Assembly (NCBI GenBank): GCA_910583845.1 | Contig: CAJUAB010000025.1 | Location: 1 to 64,000, forward strand | Length of the DNA stretch: 64,000 bases | Origin: an uncultured Acetatifactor sp. | Lineage (GTDB): Bacteria > Bacillota > Clostridia > Lachnospirales > Lachnospiraceae | Reading direction: 5' to 3' | Part shown: one piece after another, positions 23,114 to 32,416 of the stretch | Layout of the letters: each line of letters opens with the position of its first letter | How positions within the stretch are numbered: the stretch's first letter is position 1 | Position numbers and translations under genes: made by a program | Notes under the pieces: model-generated | Seen by the model: the letters and a program-made list of their open reading frames with translations, nothing else | The model's database searches: none | Told to the model about the DNA's origin: nothing

Positions 23114-23869
23114 CTATTGCCCTCTTTTCTGATAAGCCCTCACGTAATCCACTTCCATCACGAAGGGCAGCGCCTTCCGGCTCACCGGCCCCCCCAGCCC
23201 CCCTACCGCAATGTTCAGAATCAGATAATAGGGCTTGTCATAGGGCCAGGCCTGCGGCGTCCGGTCCTCCTCATCGTCCGCCTTTCCATAGCGACAGACG
23301 CTCTCCCCGTCCAGAAAATACTCCACCTGCTCCGGTGTCCACTCCATCCCGTAAATATGAAAATCCTCACAGATCCCCTCCCGATGAATGGTGGTGGTGT
23401 ACTGTACGGTATCCCGCCGTGTGTGGTTATGTTTCCAGGAGTGCAGGCTGTAAAACACATCCCCCGGATGCTGGCCGGAATGCTCCAGCATATCAATCTC
23501 TCCGCACAGAGGCCAACTCACTCCCCGGTGAATATCCTCCGGCAGAAACCACAGCGCGGGCCAGGAACCGCTGCCGACGGGCAGTCTGGCCCGGATCTCA
23601 AAATAGCCGTACTGCCAGGACTGTCTGCCATAGGTGGTGAGTCTGGCGGAGGTATACTCCCGCTCCCCGTCCCGCTCTTCTATGGCCCTGATGATCAGTC
23701 TGCCGTCATGGACACTCACGTTGCCCGGCCTGTCCGTATAGGCCTGCAGCTCCTGATTCGCCCACTGGTGATTGCCCAGGTCATAGTTCCATTTTGCCGG
23801 GTCCGGCGCGCCCTCATAGGAAAAGTCATCCTCCCACACCAGCTCATATCCATGTAAGTCAATTCCCAT
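23114..23869 (-). CDS. GH16 endo-beta-1,3(4)-glucanase, cytoplasmic
   Basis: Glycoside hydrolase family 16 enzyme of 251 aa, laminarinase/lichenase group. The catalytic signature GEIDMLEHSG (near residue 125) is the ExDxxE form with the extra residue typical of laminarinases; first Glu nucleophile, last Glu acid/base. Start at 23869 follows AAAGGAA; the frame extending to 23923 has no merit. There is no signal peptide, so it would act inside the cell on imported beta-1,3 or mixed-linkage oligosaccharides, unlike most family members. Last gene of the operon, 88 bp after GH94, just before a strong terminator. Confidence 0.88.
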   Translation of the reverse strand: MGIDLHGYELVWEDDFSYEGAPDPAKWNYDLGNHQWANQELQAYTDRPGNVSVHDGRLIIRAIEERDGEREYTSARLTTYGRQSWQYGYFEIRARLPVGSGSWPALWFLPEDIHRGVSWPLCGEIDMLEHSGQHPGDVFYSLHSWKHNHTRRDTVQYTTTIHREGICEDFHIYGMEWTPEQVEYFLDGESVCRYGKADDEEDRTPQAWPYDKPYYLILNIAVGGLGGPVSRKALPFVMEVDYVRAYQKRGQ

Positions 23870-23957
23870 TTTATTCCTTTCCTTCCGCTCTGTTTTATCA
23901 CGTTTACAAAACTCTCTGATCAATACGCAGGCCCGGACTCCGGCGCCGAAGGCGTTT

Positions 23958-26699
23958 TCAAAGGATCACCAGAATTTCCCGGCGCTCCTTCCCCGCCGGG
24001 GCCGCTTCCAGGAGCCTTGCCCTGGGAATCACATTTCCCTGCTGCCTCTGCCCGTCCAGATACAACTCTTTGACATGGGTATAGATCTCCTGTTCCTCCC
24101 CGGCCTGATAGTTCACGGACAGCCTGACCCCCGCAAACTCCAGGGCGATCCCGATCCTTCTCTCCCGGTCCAGCTGCTCCCGCAGAAGACCGGGCTTGAT
24201 CAGCAGGTCTCCGAAATATCCTCTGATCCCGTACACCAGTGTCACCACCGTCATCATGAGCCAGCTGGCGGAGCCTGTCAGATAGGGATACATGCCCCGG
24301 CCCTGATCGCTGAAATATTCCGGCAGTCCCGGATAGCTCCGGCTGACCTCAAAATTCACGGACTGCCGGTACAGGGCGTCCAACACTCTGTGCCCTTCCC
24401 GGAGAAAGCCCTGACGGTACAACGCGTTGGCATACATCACGGCCATATGGGAAAAGACGGCTCCGTTTTCCTTGTGTCCGTAGGCAAAACCGAAGGCCCT
24501 GCCCATGTCATCCTTGATCTCCTTAAAATCCGTGTTCAGCCTGTAGCCGCCCAGCTTCTCACAGTAGAGCAGTTCGTCCGCCGCCCGGATGATCTGCGCC
24601 GTCCGCTCCCTGTCCGCGACTCCGAACATGACGGGAAACACCTGACTGGTGAGCATCATGCGTATGCCACCGGGGAACTCTCCCTCCACCTGCCGGCCGC
24701 TGTTGTCATAGTACCCGTTGAAGAAACTGCCGGACCCGGTGACTACCCACTCTGTTTTGCGGATGTGCTCCCGAATCCAGTCCGCCATCCCCTGCAACGT
24801 CCCCGCCAGCTCCGCCAGGGCGATTTGCTCCTTTTTACCGGCTACAGCATGCTTACAGCTCTCATAGTAGTCCTGCAGCAATGCCTGCTTTTGCTCCACG
24901 GAGTCATAGATTTCCCGGTGCTCCTCAAGCATCCCGCACACCTCGCTCTGGAAAGCCAACGCATGACAGCCCTCCCGGTCCAGCCGCCGCAGAAGCTGCG
25001 CGATTTCTTCCAGATTGCCGCCGTAAGCGGCGGTGAACGCCACGCTTTCCCCGTTCTGCGCCGCCATGTCCAGTCCGTCGTTCCAGTCCGCGCCCCGGAG
25101 ACGGATATGATTGTGCGCGCCCACATCATAAAATTCGGTGATATTCTGAAGCAGAATATGCTCCAGGATGCTTCCCCGCACCACTTTTCCGGCCTCGTCC
25201 AGCTGCTGTAGTCCCTGCCCCTCCTCCCATTCATCGTCCTTTTTTTCTCCCCGGAAAATCTGTCCGTCCTTGAAGTATGTCACTTCCTCCAGCAAAATCT
25301 CCAGATCCCCGGTCTGCTGGATATACAGCTGCGTGGTCTGGAAGGGCCAGAAACCGTGATCCATCCACACTCTGGTGATGTGATTTCTGTCCGCCAGAAA
25401 CACGCCCTGCTTTTCACCGATGATGGTGGCGTTGGTGCCGTCCATCCGGACTCCTCCATAATAATCCACCAGCTTCTGCCGCACACCGTCCGGTTCCATG
25501 ATCAGAAGCGCCAGACAGTCCTGCCACAGGTCCCTCCAGCCCCGGCCTCCTTTTCCGTAATCATGATAGGGAAGAAATGAGCAGCCATATATCCTTCGCA
25601 GAATGGGCTGGAAAGTCACCCAGTACATGTAGTTATCCCAATGGGGATCTCCGGACGCGTAATGCACGTTGACCCGCTCCGTCCAGGCGCGCTTTACCTG
25701 CACCAGAGCCTGCTCTGTCCTCTCCCGGCCCCCAAATCGCTCCCGTACCCGCCTGCGGTTTCCTTCCGCCCGTTCCTTTGCCACAATTCCCATATACACG
25801 CACCAGGTTTTCTCTTCTCCCGGCGCCAGGCAGGTCTCTTCAAAGCGGAGCGCTCCCATGGCCTCACAGCCCGCAGCCGACGCTCCCGCCCTGACCCAGG
25901 GATCGTACCCGCCTTCCCCCTCTGTCCCATATACCGCCAGGGGCCTGGCCAGACTGCCGCCCTCCCCCGTGAAGGCATGGACCGTGGGGCAGAAGTACGC
26001 GGGACTGCGCCCTTCCTGGTCCGTCCCGTACACATAGTAAGTCAGCGTATTCTTTTTGTGCCCCCGCTCGTCAAAGGTCAGAGTGGGCGTTACCTCCACG
26101 CCGCTTTCCACCGCGGCGATCCGGTGCAAAAGACTGGTCACATGACGGTGGTCCCGCAGATTGTCCGCAGAACGGCCGTAGATGGGCACCGCCGCTATGG
26201 GAAGCAGCGTCACATCCTGCTCTCCGCGGTTTCTCACCGTGACCTCCATGACCTCCAAAGCCGCCTCTTCCTCCGGCGCTGCCCCCGGGCCCTCCCCCAG
26301 AGGCACAAAGGAAGTCACCTCGGCTTCCAGAGAGTACCTGTCCGTGCCGCGTCTGACCCGGTGCCACATAAGCCCCGCCTCCAGCTCGCTCCACTCCTCG
26401 CCGGTTCCCTTCACGGCCTCGCTCTCCGCGCTGGCCCCCGTGGCGGACCACACCCCCTTCCCTTTGACTACACACCAGAAATTCCGGGTGCTCTTTGAGC
26501 TGTGCAGATCCTCCACGCTCACCGGCTGCAACAGAAACGTATTCTGATCCAACTTGCTGTCCCCTCCCAGAAGAGGCGTCACACAGCTTTTCAGCCCCGA
26601 ATCCCCCGCCAGGGGAAAGTACAAATAGCTGGTGTCCCCTGGGGATTTCATCCGAAAACTTCCGTTCTGATCTGTAAATTCATATCCCAACTTTGTCAT
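23958..26699 (-). CDS. GH94 phosphorylase, probably laminaribiose/beta-glucan type
   Basis: Cytoplasmic phosphorylase of 913 aa that splits a beta-glucosidic bond with phosphate to give alpha-glucose 1-phosphate. GH94 marks: the YHDYGKGGRGWRDLWQD segment, the catalytic Asp in ADWNDGLD near residue 538, and TGSASWLMM near the C terminus. Ordinary cellobiose phosphorylases have about 800-820 residues; about 910 is closer to laminaribiose phosphorylase. With GH161, GH16 and GH5 in the same operon, laminaribiose is the likely substrate, by inference. ATG at 26699 (GGAGGG upstream) replaces a poorly supported extension to 26876. Saves one ATP per glucose compared with hydrolysis. Confidence 0.85.
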   Translation of the reverse strand: MTKLGYEFTDQNGSFRMKSPGDTSYLYFPLAGDSGLKSCVTPLLGGDSKLDQNTFLLQPVSVEDLHSSKSTRNFWCVVKGKGVWSATGASAESEAVKGTGEEWSELEAGLMWHRVRRGTDRYSLEAEVTSFVPLGEGPGAAPEEEAALEVMEVTVRNRGEQDVTLLPIAAVPIYGRSADNLRDHRHVTSLLHRIAAVESGVEVTPTLTFDERGHKKNTLTYYVYGTDQEGRSPAYFCPTVHAFTGEGGSLARPLAVYGTEGEGGYDPWVRAGASAAGCEAMGALRFEETCLAPGEEKTWCVYMGIVAKERAEGNRRRVRERFGGRERTEQALVQVKRAWTERVNVHYASGDPHWDNYMYWVTFQPILRRIYGCSFLPYHDYGKGGRGWRDLWQDCLALLIMEPDGVRQKLVDYYGGVRMDGTNATIIGEKQGVFLADRNHITRVWMDHGFWPFQTTQLYIQQTGDLEILLEEVTYFKDGQIFRGEKKDDEWEEGQGLQQLDEAGKVVRGSILEHILLQNITEFYDVGAHNHIRLRGADWNDGLDMAAQNGESVAFTAAYGGNLEEIAQLLRRLDREGCHALAFQSEVCGMLEEHREIYDSVEQKQALLQDYYESCKHAVAGKKEQIALAELAGTLQGMADWIREHIRKTEWVVTGSGSFFNGYYDNSGRQVEGEFPGGIRMMLTSQVFPVMFGVADRERTAQIIRAADELLYCEKLGGYRLNTDFKEIKDDMGRAFGFAYGHKENGAVFSHMAVMYANALYRQGFLREGHRVLDALYRQSVNFEVSRSYPGLPEYFSDQGRGMYPYLTGSASWLMMTVVTLVYGIRGYFGDLLIKPGLLREQLDRERRIGIALEFAGVRLSVNYQAGEEQEIYTHVKELYLDGQRQQGNVIPRARLLEAAPAGKERREILVIL

Positions 26700-26841
26700 G
26701 TTACCTGACCCTCCACTGATCTTTCCGTCTCCCGGATCTGCCGTTATGTCCTCCCGCCCGGGCTGCCTACGTCCCCGGGCGCGGACCTGCCGCGCCCTTT
26801 GCAATCCGGGACCTTTGCCTTTCCGGGGCTGCGGTCTGGAG

Positions 26842-29800
26842 TCATTGCGCTGCTTCTTCCTCCATCCATGCCTCAATGGCGGGCACCCTGCCTTCCCGCA
26901 CGGCCAGCGCCAGGGATTCTCCCAGTACGCAGCCCTCCACCTCTATATCGCCTTCCTCCATGCGCGCCGTCATCCTGGCCACCTTCACGCCGTCCGCGCC
27001 GTAAGTGTTCTTCCTTCCGGGGTTATGATAGGTGACGCGGCATCTGCCGCAGAGCATGAAGGAGAGATCCCCCGCCTGGTCAAACATGCGCCCTTCCAGC
27101 ACCGGTGCCAGACGCAGGCTGACCCTGCCGTCCCGGACCTCGAAGGCGCCTGCGCCCACAAACATGCCGATCCACATGGACAGCATCTCCACCGTGGAAC
27201 CGGACAGCCTCCCCACGAATCCCTGCCCGTGAACCGCCGGGTCCGGATTGACGCCGGAGGCCAGGAAAGAAGAATTCTCCAATATGCTGCGTCCGTATCG
27301 CTCCGGCTCCTGAAAGGGAATCAGCGCGTCATGAATCGCCTCATAAAATTCCTCATAAAGCCCGGCCTTCAACAGGCCGTAAAAATACTTGTATTCCATA
27401 TGCAGGAACACGCTCTCCCTCTCCAGCCAGCCCGGCGTGAAAGCCCGCACCCGCCCGTTTTCCATGGAGAGCCCCTCTATGGAAGCGGAGGTTTTGTACA
27501 TTTTCAGTTCCCGGTCATAGATGTCCGTCTCTTTGATCTTCGCGCACATGGCGGCCAGGCTCCCCCGCTGTCCCGCCTCGCTCCCCGCCAGCATCCGGGC
27601 GGGTCCCTCCAGAAAGTACGGCAGCTGCTGCAGCTCAAATGCATAAACCCGCACACCGGGCAGTCCATAGGGACTGATCCGGTCCGATCCGTCGGCGTTT
27701 TTCAACACCTCATACGCCTTGGCCTCATAGGTAAAATAAGTGGGCATAATCCCGTTTCCAATCTCCAGCGCCCGATCCACAGCCCTTTGCAGCTTCCGGG
27801 CCCAGGCGTCCAGAATACGCTCCAGCTCCCCGAAGGAAACAAAAACATTCTCCCCGCTGACACTGCACTTTGTCTCCTCCCGGAACTGTTCTCTGCGTCC
27901 GGCCACCTGGTCCCAGCAGGCAAAATCCTCCAGTCCCTGTGAGTGCAGGCGGTCTATGTCGCGCATAAAATCATGCAGCTCCCGGCACAGTGCCACTCCG
28001 CCCTCCTCCCGCGCGGTACATTCCCGCACGGTCTTTAGCAGAAATGTCACCAGCCGCTTAAGCTCCAGAGTCTCCGGCATACTGCTTCCGAACAGACCGG
28101 GCAGGCCGTTCATGGCGTCGTTCCAGCCGGGCTTGCCCCCTTCCATCTCCACGCCCAGGCCGAAAGAGTCCAGCAGGGCAAATTTGTTGACGGCCAGCGT
28201 CATCAGCTTGCCGAACAGAGTGGTGGTCACTTCCCCGCCGTTTTTGTCCTTTAGCCAGTTCGTCCCCGCCGGATTGAATCCGGGGATGGACAGCTTCTCC
28301 TCACAGTGGGCCATGGAGCCATATTGACGGACTTTTCCCTTGCTGAGCACATAGGTGTCCCGTCTGGGCCTCACCACACCGATGCTGTTGTAATAACGGT
28401 AACTGTGATCCCCGAAAATCAGTTCCATTTTCTTTTCCGGATAGACCGACAGATAGTTCTCTATCAGATCCAGATTATAGTCCCAGTGATCGCTCCAATA
28501 GCCCTCGCCAAAACCTGCCTCCTGCCGCTGAGCGGAAATCGCCAGCAGTTCTTCCACCAGCTTCTCCTCATCCCCTTTAAGGACAAGGCCGTGAGACGCG
28601 ATGGCCGTGGTAATCTCTCCCGGGGTGAAGGGCTTCCGGAGGACTTTCTCCAGCTTCTCCCGGCCTGCCGGTACAAAGGCAGCCAGAATCTCCCCGGCCT
28701 CCCTCTGTCTGTCCGGAAGAATCACAAAGGTGCTGGGACGGATCTCCAGGGGATTGTAGCCGTCCATCTGCACCAGATTGTAGAACTGGCGCACATTGAA
28801 GTCTCCCACCTCAGGCCGGAAAAACACATCGTTTCTCCTGTTCTGACACACGTCCCTGTAATTGCCGTTGCCCTGGGAATAGTACTCCCCCGCGATGGAA
28901 AAGAAATTGTAATCCCGCTCCGGGTCGCCGTGCTTGCGGCTGAACAGATGAATTACCTTTTTGTCCTCCCCCTGGCCGAACACAAAGGGATACCCGCCCC
29001 GCAGGAAATTGTCCAAATAGCACTGCTGTATGTACTGATCGAACACCGGGTCCGCCGATTCTGTCCACACATCCCCGGTGAAGGACTCCGCCAGAGCCCT
29101 GGCATCCTCCAGCTTCTTCTCCGCGTACCCGGGGCCGCAGAACACAGAGACTTTCCGGTTCAGAAGCTCCGCCGACGGCGCGTACCCCGCATAGGACGTG
29201 AAGGAAAAGCTCTCCCCCCTCCCCAGACTGCAGGATATGGCCACAAAAGCGCAGGGAACCTTGTTGGCGAAACACTGTCTCTTTTCCCGGACCCCCTTAA
29301 GGCCCTCCTCCATAAACACCACGGGCTTTTGCATGGAAGAGTCCTGCGCGAAGATCACGCTCCTGTCATAAATCACGGGCTGCGGCGTCCCCTCCAGAAC
29401 AGAGCAGTAATAATATCCGCCCTCGATCTCGGACACCTCCGCCGAATCGTCGCTGGAGGCCCTCATGGTATACAGCGGCGCGCTGCGCTCCAGGTTTTTT
29501 ATGTCCACCCAGCTCTTGAGCAGATTGGACATCTCCTTGTACTGGCTGTTGGCAATGCCGTAGACAATGACCTGGGGCATGCCGTCGAGCAGCTCAATCT
29601 CCTGCTCCTCGCCGACATTTTCCACGGTCACATGACGCACCAGCGCGCCGATACTCTCATGGGGCAAAATGAAATACCGGACCGTGATCCGGAGTCCATG
29701 GCTCTCCTCCACAATGGCCACCGCGTTTTTCTCAATCTCCATGCGCCTTGCCACGCCTGCGTCATAGCCGCAGAAGGGCTCGAAAAACTGACCGTTTTGG

Positions 29801-30054
29801 CGCACAAAGGTACGGAAGCCCTTCAGGGGCGTATTCTCATATGCCGTGTTGGCAGGGTTGAATTCCATCATGGCATTCCCCTTGTTGTGAATGCCAAAGC
29901 TGTTGATCCCCTGCCCTCTGTTGGTGTAAAAAGACCAGACGGGGATTCCCTTCACCCCCGCCAGCCCCGGCAAAAAGCTGGAAAAAGCCGGCTGTCTGTC
30001 GTAGTTTTCTATGATAAATTTGTCTCCTGAGAGATAGAATTGTCCATGAGCCAT
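26842..30054 (-). CDS. GH161-like beta-1,3-oligoglucan phosphorylase
   Basis: Very large GH94-related phosphorylase of 1070 aa, the length and order expected for GH161, whose characterised members act on beta-1,3-gluco-oligosaccharides; GH149 is the other candidate family. N-terminal beta-sandwich region begins GQFYLSGDKFIIENYDRQPA. The catalytic segment reads PGWNDAMNGLPGLFGS near residue 645 (Asp as general acid), matching the DWND motif of GH94. No signal peptide. AGGAGGG precedes the ATG. It lies between LacI-1 and GH94, so long oligosaccharides would be shortened here and the disaccharide finished by GH94. Confidence 0.8.
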   Translation of the reverse strand: MAHGQFYLSGDKFIIENYDRQPAFSSFLPGLAGVKGIPVWSFYTNRGQGINSFGIHNKGNAMMEFNPANTAYENTPLKGFRTFVRQNGQFFEPFCGYDAGVARRMEIEKNAVAIVEESHGLRITVRYFILPHESIGALVRHVTVENVGEEQEIELLDGMPQVIVYGIANSQYKEMSNLLKSWVDIKNLERSAPLYTMRASSDDSAEVSEIEGGYYYCSVLEGTPQPVIYDRSVIFAQDSSMQKPVVFMEEGLKGVREKRQCFANKVPCAFVAISCSLGRGESFSFTSYAGYAPSAELLNRKVSVFCGPGYAEKKLEDARALAESFTGDVWTESADPVFDQYIQQCYLDNFLRGGYPFVFGQGEDKKVIHLFSRKHGDPERDYNFFSIAGEYYSQGNGNYRDVCQNRRNDVFFRPEVGDFNVRQFYNLVQMDGYNPLEIRPSTFVILPDRQREAGEILAAFVPAGREKLEKVLRKPFTPGEITTAIASHGLVLKGDEEKLVEELLAISAQRQEAGFGEGYWSDHWDYNLDLIENYLSVYPEKKMELIFGDHSYRYYNSIGVVRPRRDTYVLSKGKVRQYGSMAHCEEKLSIPGFNPAGTNWLKDKNGGEVTTTLFGKLMTLAVNKFALLDSFGLGVEMEGGKPGWNDAMNGLPGLFGSSMPETLELKRLVTFLLKTVRECTAREEGGVALCRELHDFMRDIDRLHSQGLEDFACWDQVAGRREQFREETKCSVSGENVFVSFGELERILDAWARKLQRAVDRALEIGNGIMPTYFTYEAKAYEVLKNADGSDRISPYGLPGVRVYAFELQQLPYFLEGPARMLAGSEAGQRGSLAAMCAKIKETDIYDRELKMYKTSASIEGLSMENGRVRAFTPGWLERESVFLHMEYKYFYGLLKAGLYEEFYEAIHDALIPFQEPERYGRSILENSSFLASGVNPDPAVHGQGFVGRLSGSTVEMLSMWIGMFVGAGAFEVRDGRVSLRLAPVLEGRMFDQAGDLSFMLCGRCRVTYHNPGRKNTYGADGVKVARMTARMEEGDIEVEGCVLGESLALAVREGRVPAIEAWMEEEAAQ

Positions 30055-30098
30055 CTGTTTGCCCTCCTGCTATATGTTCCATTTATCCGCCAGACCGT

Positions 30099-31091
30099 TC
30101 ATCCGATGCGGGCCGCCGCGGAGGCCCGCTCCACCAGATGCCCCGGTATCATTGTGACACTGCCCTGATGTTTGCCCTCTATGAGCGCAACCACTTCCTC
30201 TATTGCCGCTTTCCCCATATCTGCCACACCGGTGTCCACTGTAGTCAGGGACGGCAAAAACCACTGTCCTAATTCAATATTATCGCATCCCACCACACTA
30301 ACCTGATCCGGCACACTTATTTCCGCCTCATGCAGAGCCTGTATGCAGCCTATGGCGCTGTCGTCATTGGCCGCAAACACTGCCGTGGGCAGAGACATAC
30401 CTTCTGACAGAAAGCGCTTTGCGGCCTGATAGGCCTCCTTCCTGTCAAATCCGCCGTACAGGCGGCGGCTCTCTGCCACCAAAATCCCATGCTCTTCCAA
30501 ACAGTCCTCAAATCCCCGGCTCCGCTCTATGCCATCATAAGTGTTCTTTCCCTCAACCAGCAGAATTTTCCTGTGTCCCAGTCCGTATAAATACTCCGCC
30601 ACCATCCGCCCTGTCTGATAAGAGTCAAAAAGAATACTGGACATCCGTCGCCCCGCGGCCTTCCTGTCCAGAAATACCGTGGGCATTTCCGCTTTCATCA
30701 AGATCTCCAGATCCTGCCGGCAAAGCCTGTCATGCAGAATCACAGCCCCGTCCACTTTGCAGCTTAACAGGTTATTCAGGACGGCCCTCCCGTCGGAGGC
30801 GATGATCACATCCAGTTCATACCCTGATTCCCGGCATTTCCCATACATAAAGTCGGCCAATTGTCCATAAAAGCCGCGGATATATTCCACATACAGACCT
30901 ATCACCCCGGTCCTGACAGATTTCAGGTTCTGGCCGCTCCGGTTGGGCATGTAATTCATCTGTTCGGCCAATTCTCTGATCCGGTCTCTGGTCTCCTGCT
31001 TCAAAGCACCGCCTCCGGACAGGGCATGGGATACCGTGGTGATGGAAACCCCGCCCCGTTTTGCCACATCTTTTATCGTAGTTCTTTTCAA
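30099..31091 (-). CDS. LacI-family transcriptional regulator 1
   Basis: Regulator of 330 aa. The N-terminal helix-turn-helix (TIKDVAKRGGVSITTVSHALSG) and hinge (GQNLKS) are intact, followed by a periplasmic-binding-like sensor domain ending in LTTVDTGVADMGKAA. The start codon is TTG at 31091, since no ATG fits and the family N terminus begins there. It lies inside the glycan operon between GH5 and GH161, so it is expressed with its targets. It is a paralogue of the regulator at 55575-56591 with an almost identical recognition helix, so both may read the same AAAAACGTTTTT operators. Presumed inducer: a beta-glucan oligosaccharide. Confidence 0.9.
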   Translation of the reverse strand: MKRTTIKDVAKRGGVSITTVSHALSGGGALKQETRDRIRELAEQMNYMPNRSGQNLKSVRTGVIGLYVEYIRGFYGQLADFMYGKCRESGYELDVIIASDGRAVLNNLLSCKVDGAVILHDRLCRQDLEILMKAEMPTVFLDRKAAGRRMSSILFDSYQTGRMVAEYLYGLGHRKILLVEGKNTYDGIERSRGFEDCLEEHGILVAESRRLYGGFDRKEAYQAAKRFLSEGMSLPTAVFAANDDSAIGCIQALHEAEISVPDQVSVVGCDNIELGQWFLPSLTTVDTGVADMGKAAIEEVVALIEGKHQGSVTMIPGHLVERASAAARIG

Positions 31092-31163
31092 AGTCCCATC
31101 CCCTTATCATCCAGATCCGCGCCCCGCATGGATTCCGGCGTCCTGAATCCTCCGCTGCCGGTC

Positions 31164-32387
31164 CTATTGCTCCGGTGCCGTGTGCGCTTCTATACAGTCC
31201 GTCACCGTCTTCTGCTCCGCAAAGTTTTCCGTGCGGATCGGCTCTCCCCACTTTTCCAGAATCTCCTCATAGGTGTCATTGGCGCAATCCGCAATCTCCG
31301 GCTCTCCGTAATACCAGAAAAATGTTCCCACATTTCTGTTGGTTCCCTTGTAAGTCCAGGTGGTCCAGTTCACCGCATTCTCATTGCAGATCTGCAGCCC
31401 GTTCAGATTCTGGAACTCCCCTATATAGGGAGCCACGTCATAGGCCCGCGCCACCTGGGTCAGAGCCCGGGTCCACTGCCGGAAACCGGCGTCATCGTCA
31501 TATAAATGAAGCTGGTACATCATATTGGTCCATCCCTTGACCACCGGATTCGGCAGATTGGATACCCTCCAGATTCCCTCCACCGTTATGACATGCCTCT
31601 CATCCACTTTTCTGATCGCCTTGATCATCCGGTCATAGATCTGATTGGACAGCTGCCACGACTCACTCTGCCAGGGGTCATAACTGTTTTCCCCCTCATA
31701 GCCCCCATTGTTCTGAGGCTCGTTCATAATGTCATAAGCCGCCACGGCATAACGGTCTTTGTATCTCTCCGCAATGGCAACCCACAACGTCTCCATGGCC
31801 GCCTGACAGCTCTCGTCTGTGTAGAGCCTGTTTTCGCCGAGAGTCCCGCAGGAGTGATCCATACTCTGTCCCCCCGGACAGCCGTGCATATCCAATATCA
31901 CATACATGCCGTATTTTTCCGCGGTTTCCACGATCCAGTCCAGCCTCTGAAACCCGGGGTTTTCATCGGGGTTCTCCGCGATCCAGGTACCCTGCTCATC
32001 CTTCATGAAATTCCGGTACCAGAAAGGTACGCGCACTACATTGCAGCCCTTTTCAGAGATAATCCGGATGTCTTCCTCCGTAATCCAATTCTCCTGATAG
32101 GTATTTATAATGGTCTGTACCTGTTCATCGGTAAAACGGCTCTCCAGAAGATTCAATGTATCCAGATTGGCCCATTCCCTGTCCCTGCCGTTGACGGGGC
32201 ACATCCAGCTCTCCTGTACCAGCCATCCGCCCAGATTCACGCCGCGCAGCAAAACCTCCCTGCCTTCTCCGTCTACCAGCTTTCCGTTTTCCACTTTCAG
32301 AAATTGCGTCTCATTCATCTCATTCCCACATGCGCCCAGCAAAACCATCATTAGTATTGCCAGAACCGCCCCTGTTATTTTTTTCAT
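31164..32387 (-). CDS. GH5 lipoprotein, exo-beta-1,3-glucanase-like
   Basis: Surface glycoside hydrolase of 407 aa. A type II signal peptide ends at VLLGAC (lipid Cys 20). The segment LLRGVNLGGWLVQESW is a hallmark of the GH5 exo-1,3-beta-glucanases known from fungi. Acid/base Glu is in DIMNEPQNN (near 222) and the nucleophile Glu in PYIGEFQN (near 322). ATG at 32387 with AAAGGAA; the frame to 32420 runs into the previous gene. It is one of two extracellular enzymes of the operon and should trim polymer at the cell surface for the ABC importers. Confidence 0.85.
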   Translation of the reverse strand: MKKITGAVLAILMMVLLGACGNEMNETQFLKVENGKLVDGEGREVLLRGVNLGGWLVQESWMCPVNGRDREWANLDTLNLLESRFTDEQVQTIINTYQENWITEEDIRIISEKGCNVVRVPFWYRNFMKDEQGTWIAENPDENPGFQRLDWIVETAEKYGMYVILDMHGCPGGQSMDHSCGTLGENRLYTDESCQAAMETLWVAIAERYKDRYAVAAYDIMNEPQNNGGYEGENSYDPWQSESWQLSNQIYDRMIKAIRKVDERHVITVEGIWRVSNLPNPVVKGWTNMMYQLHLYDDDAGFRQWTRALTQVARAYDVAPYIGEFQNLNGLQICNENAVNWTTWTYKGTNRNVGTFFWYYGEPEIADCANDTYEEILEKWGEPIRTENFAEQKTVTDCIEAHTAPEQ

Positions 32388-32416
32388 GCCTTGTTCCTTT
32401 TTCTGTAAGCTGCCTT

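Noticed and set aside
28306..30030. 574-codon plus-strand frame opposite the GH161-like gene
   Set aside because: Antisense shadow produced by GC-rich third positions; no start context and no recognisable domain.
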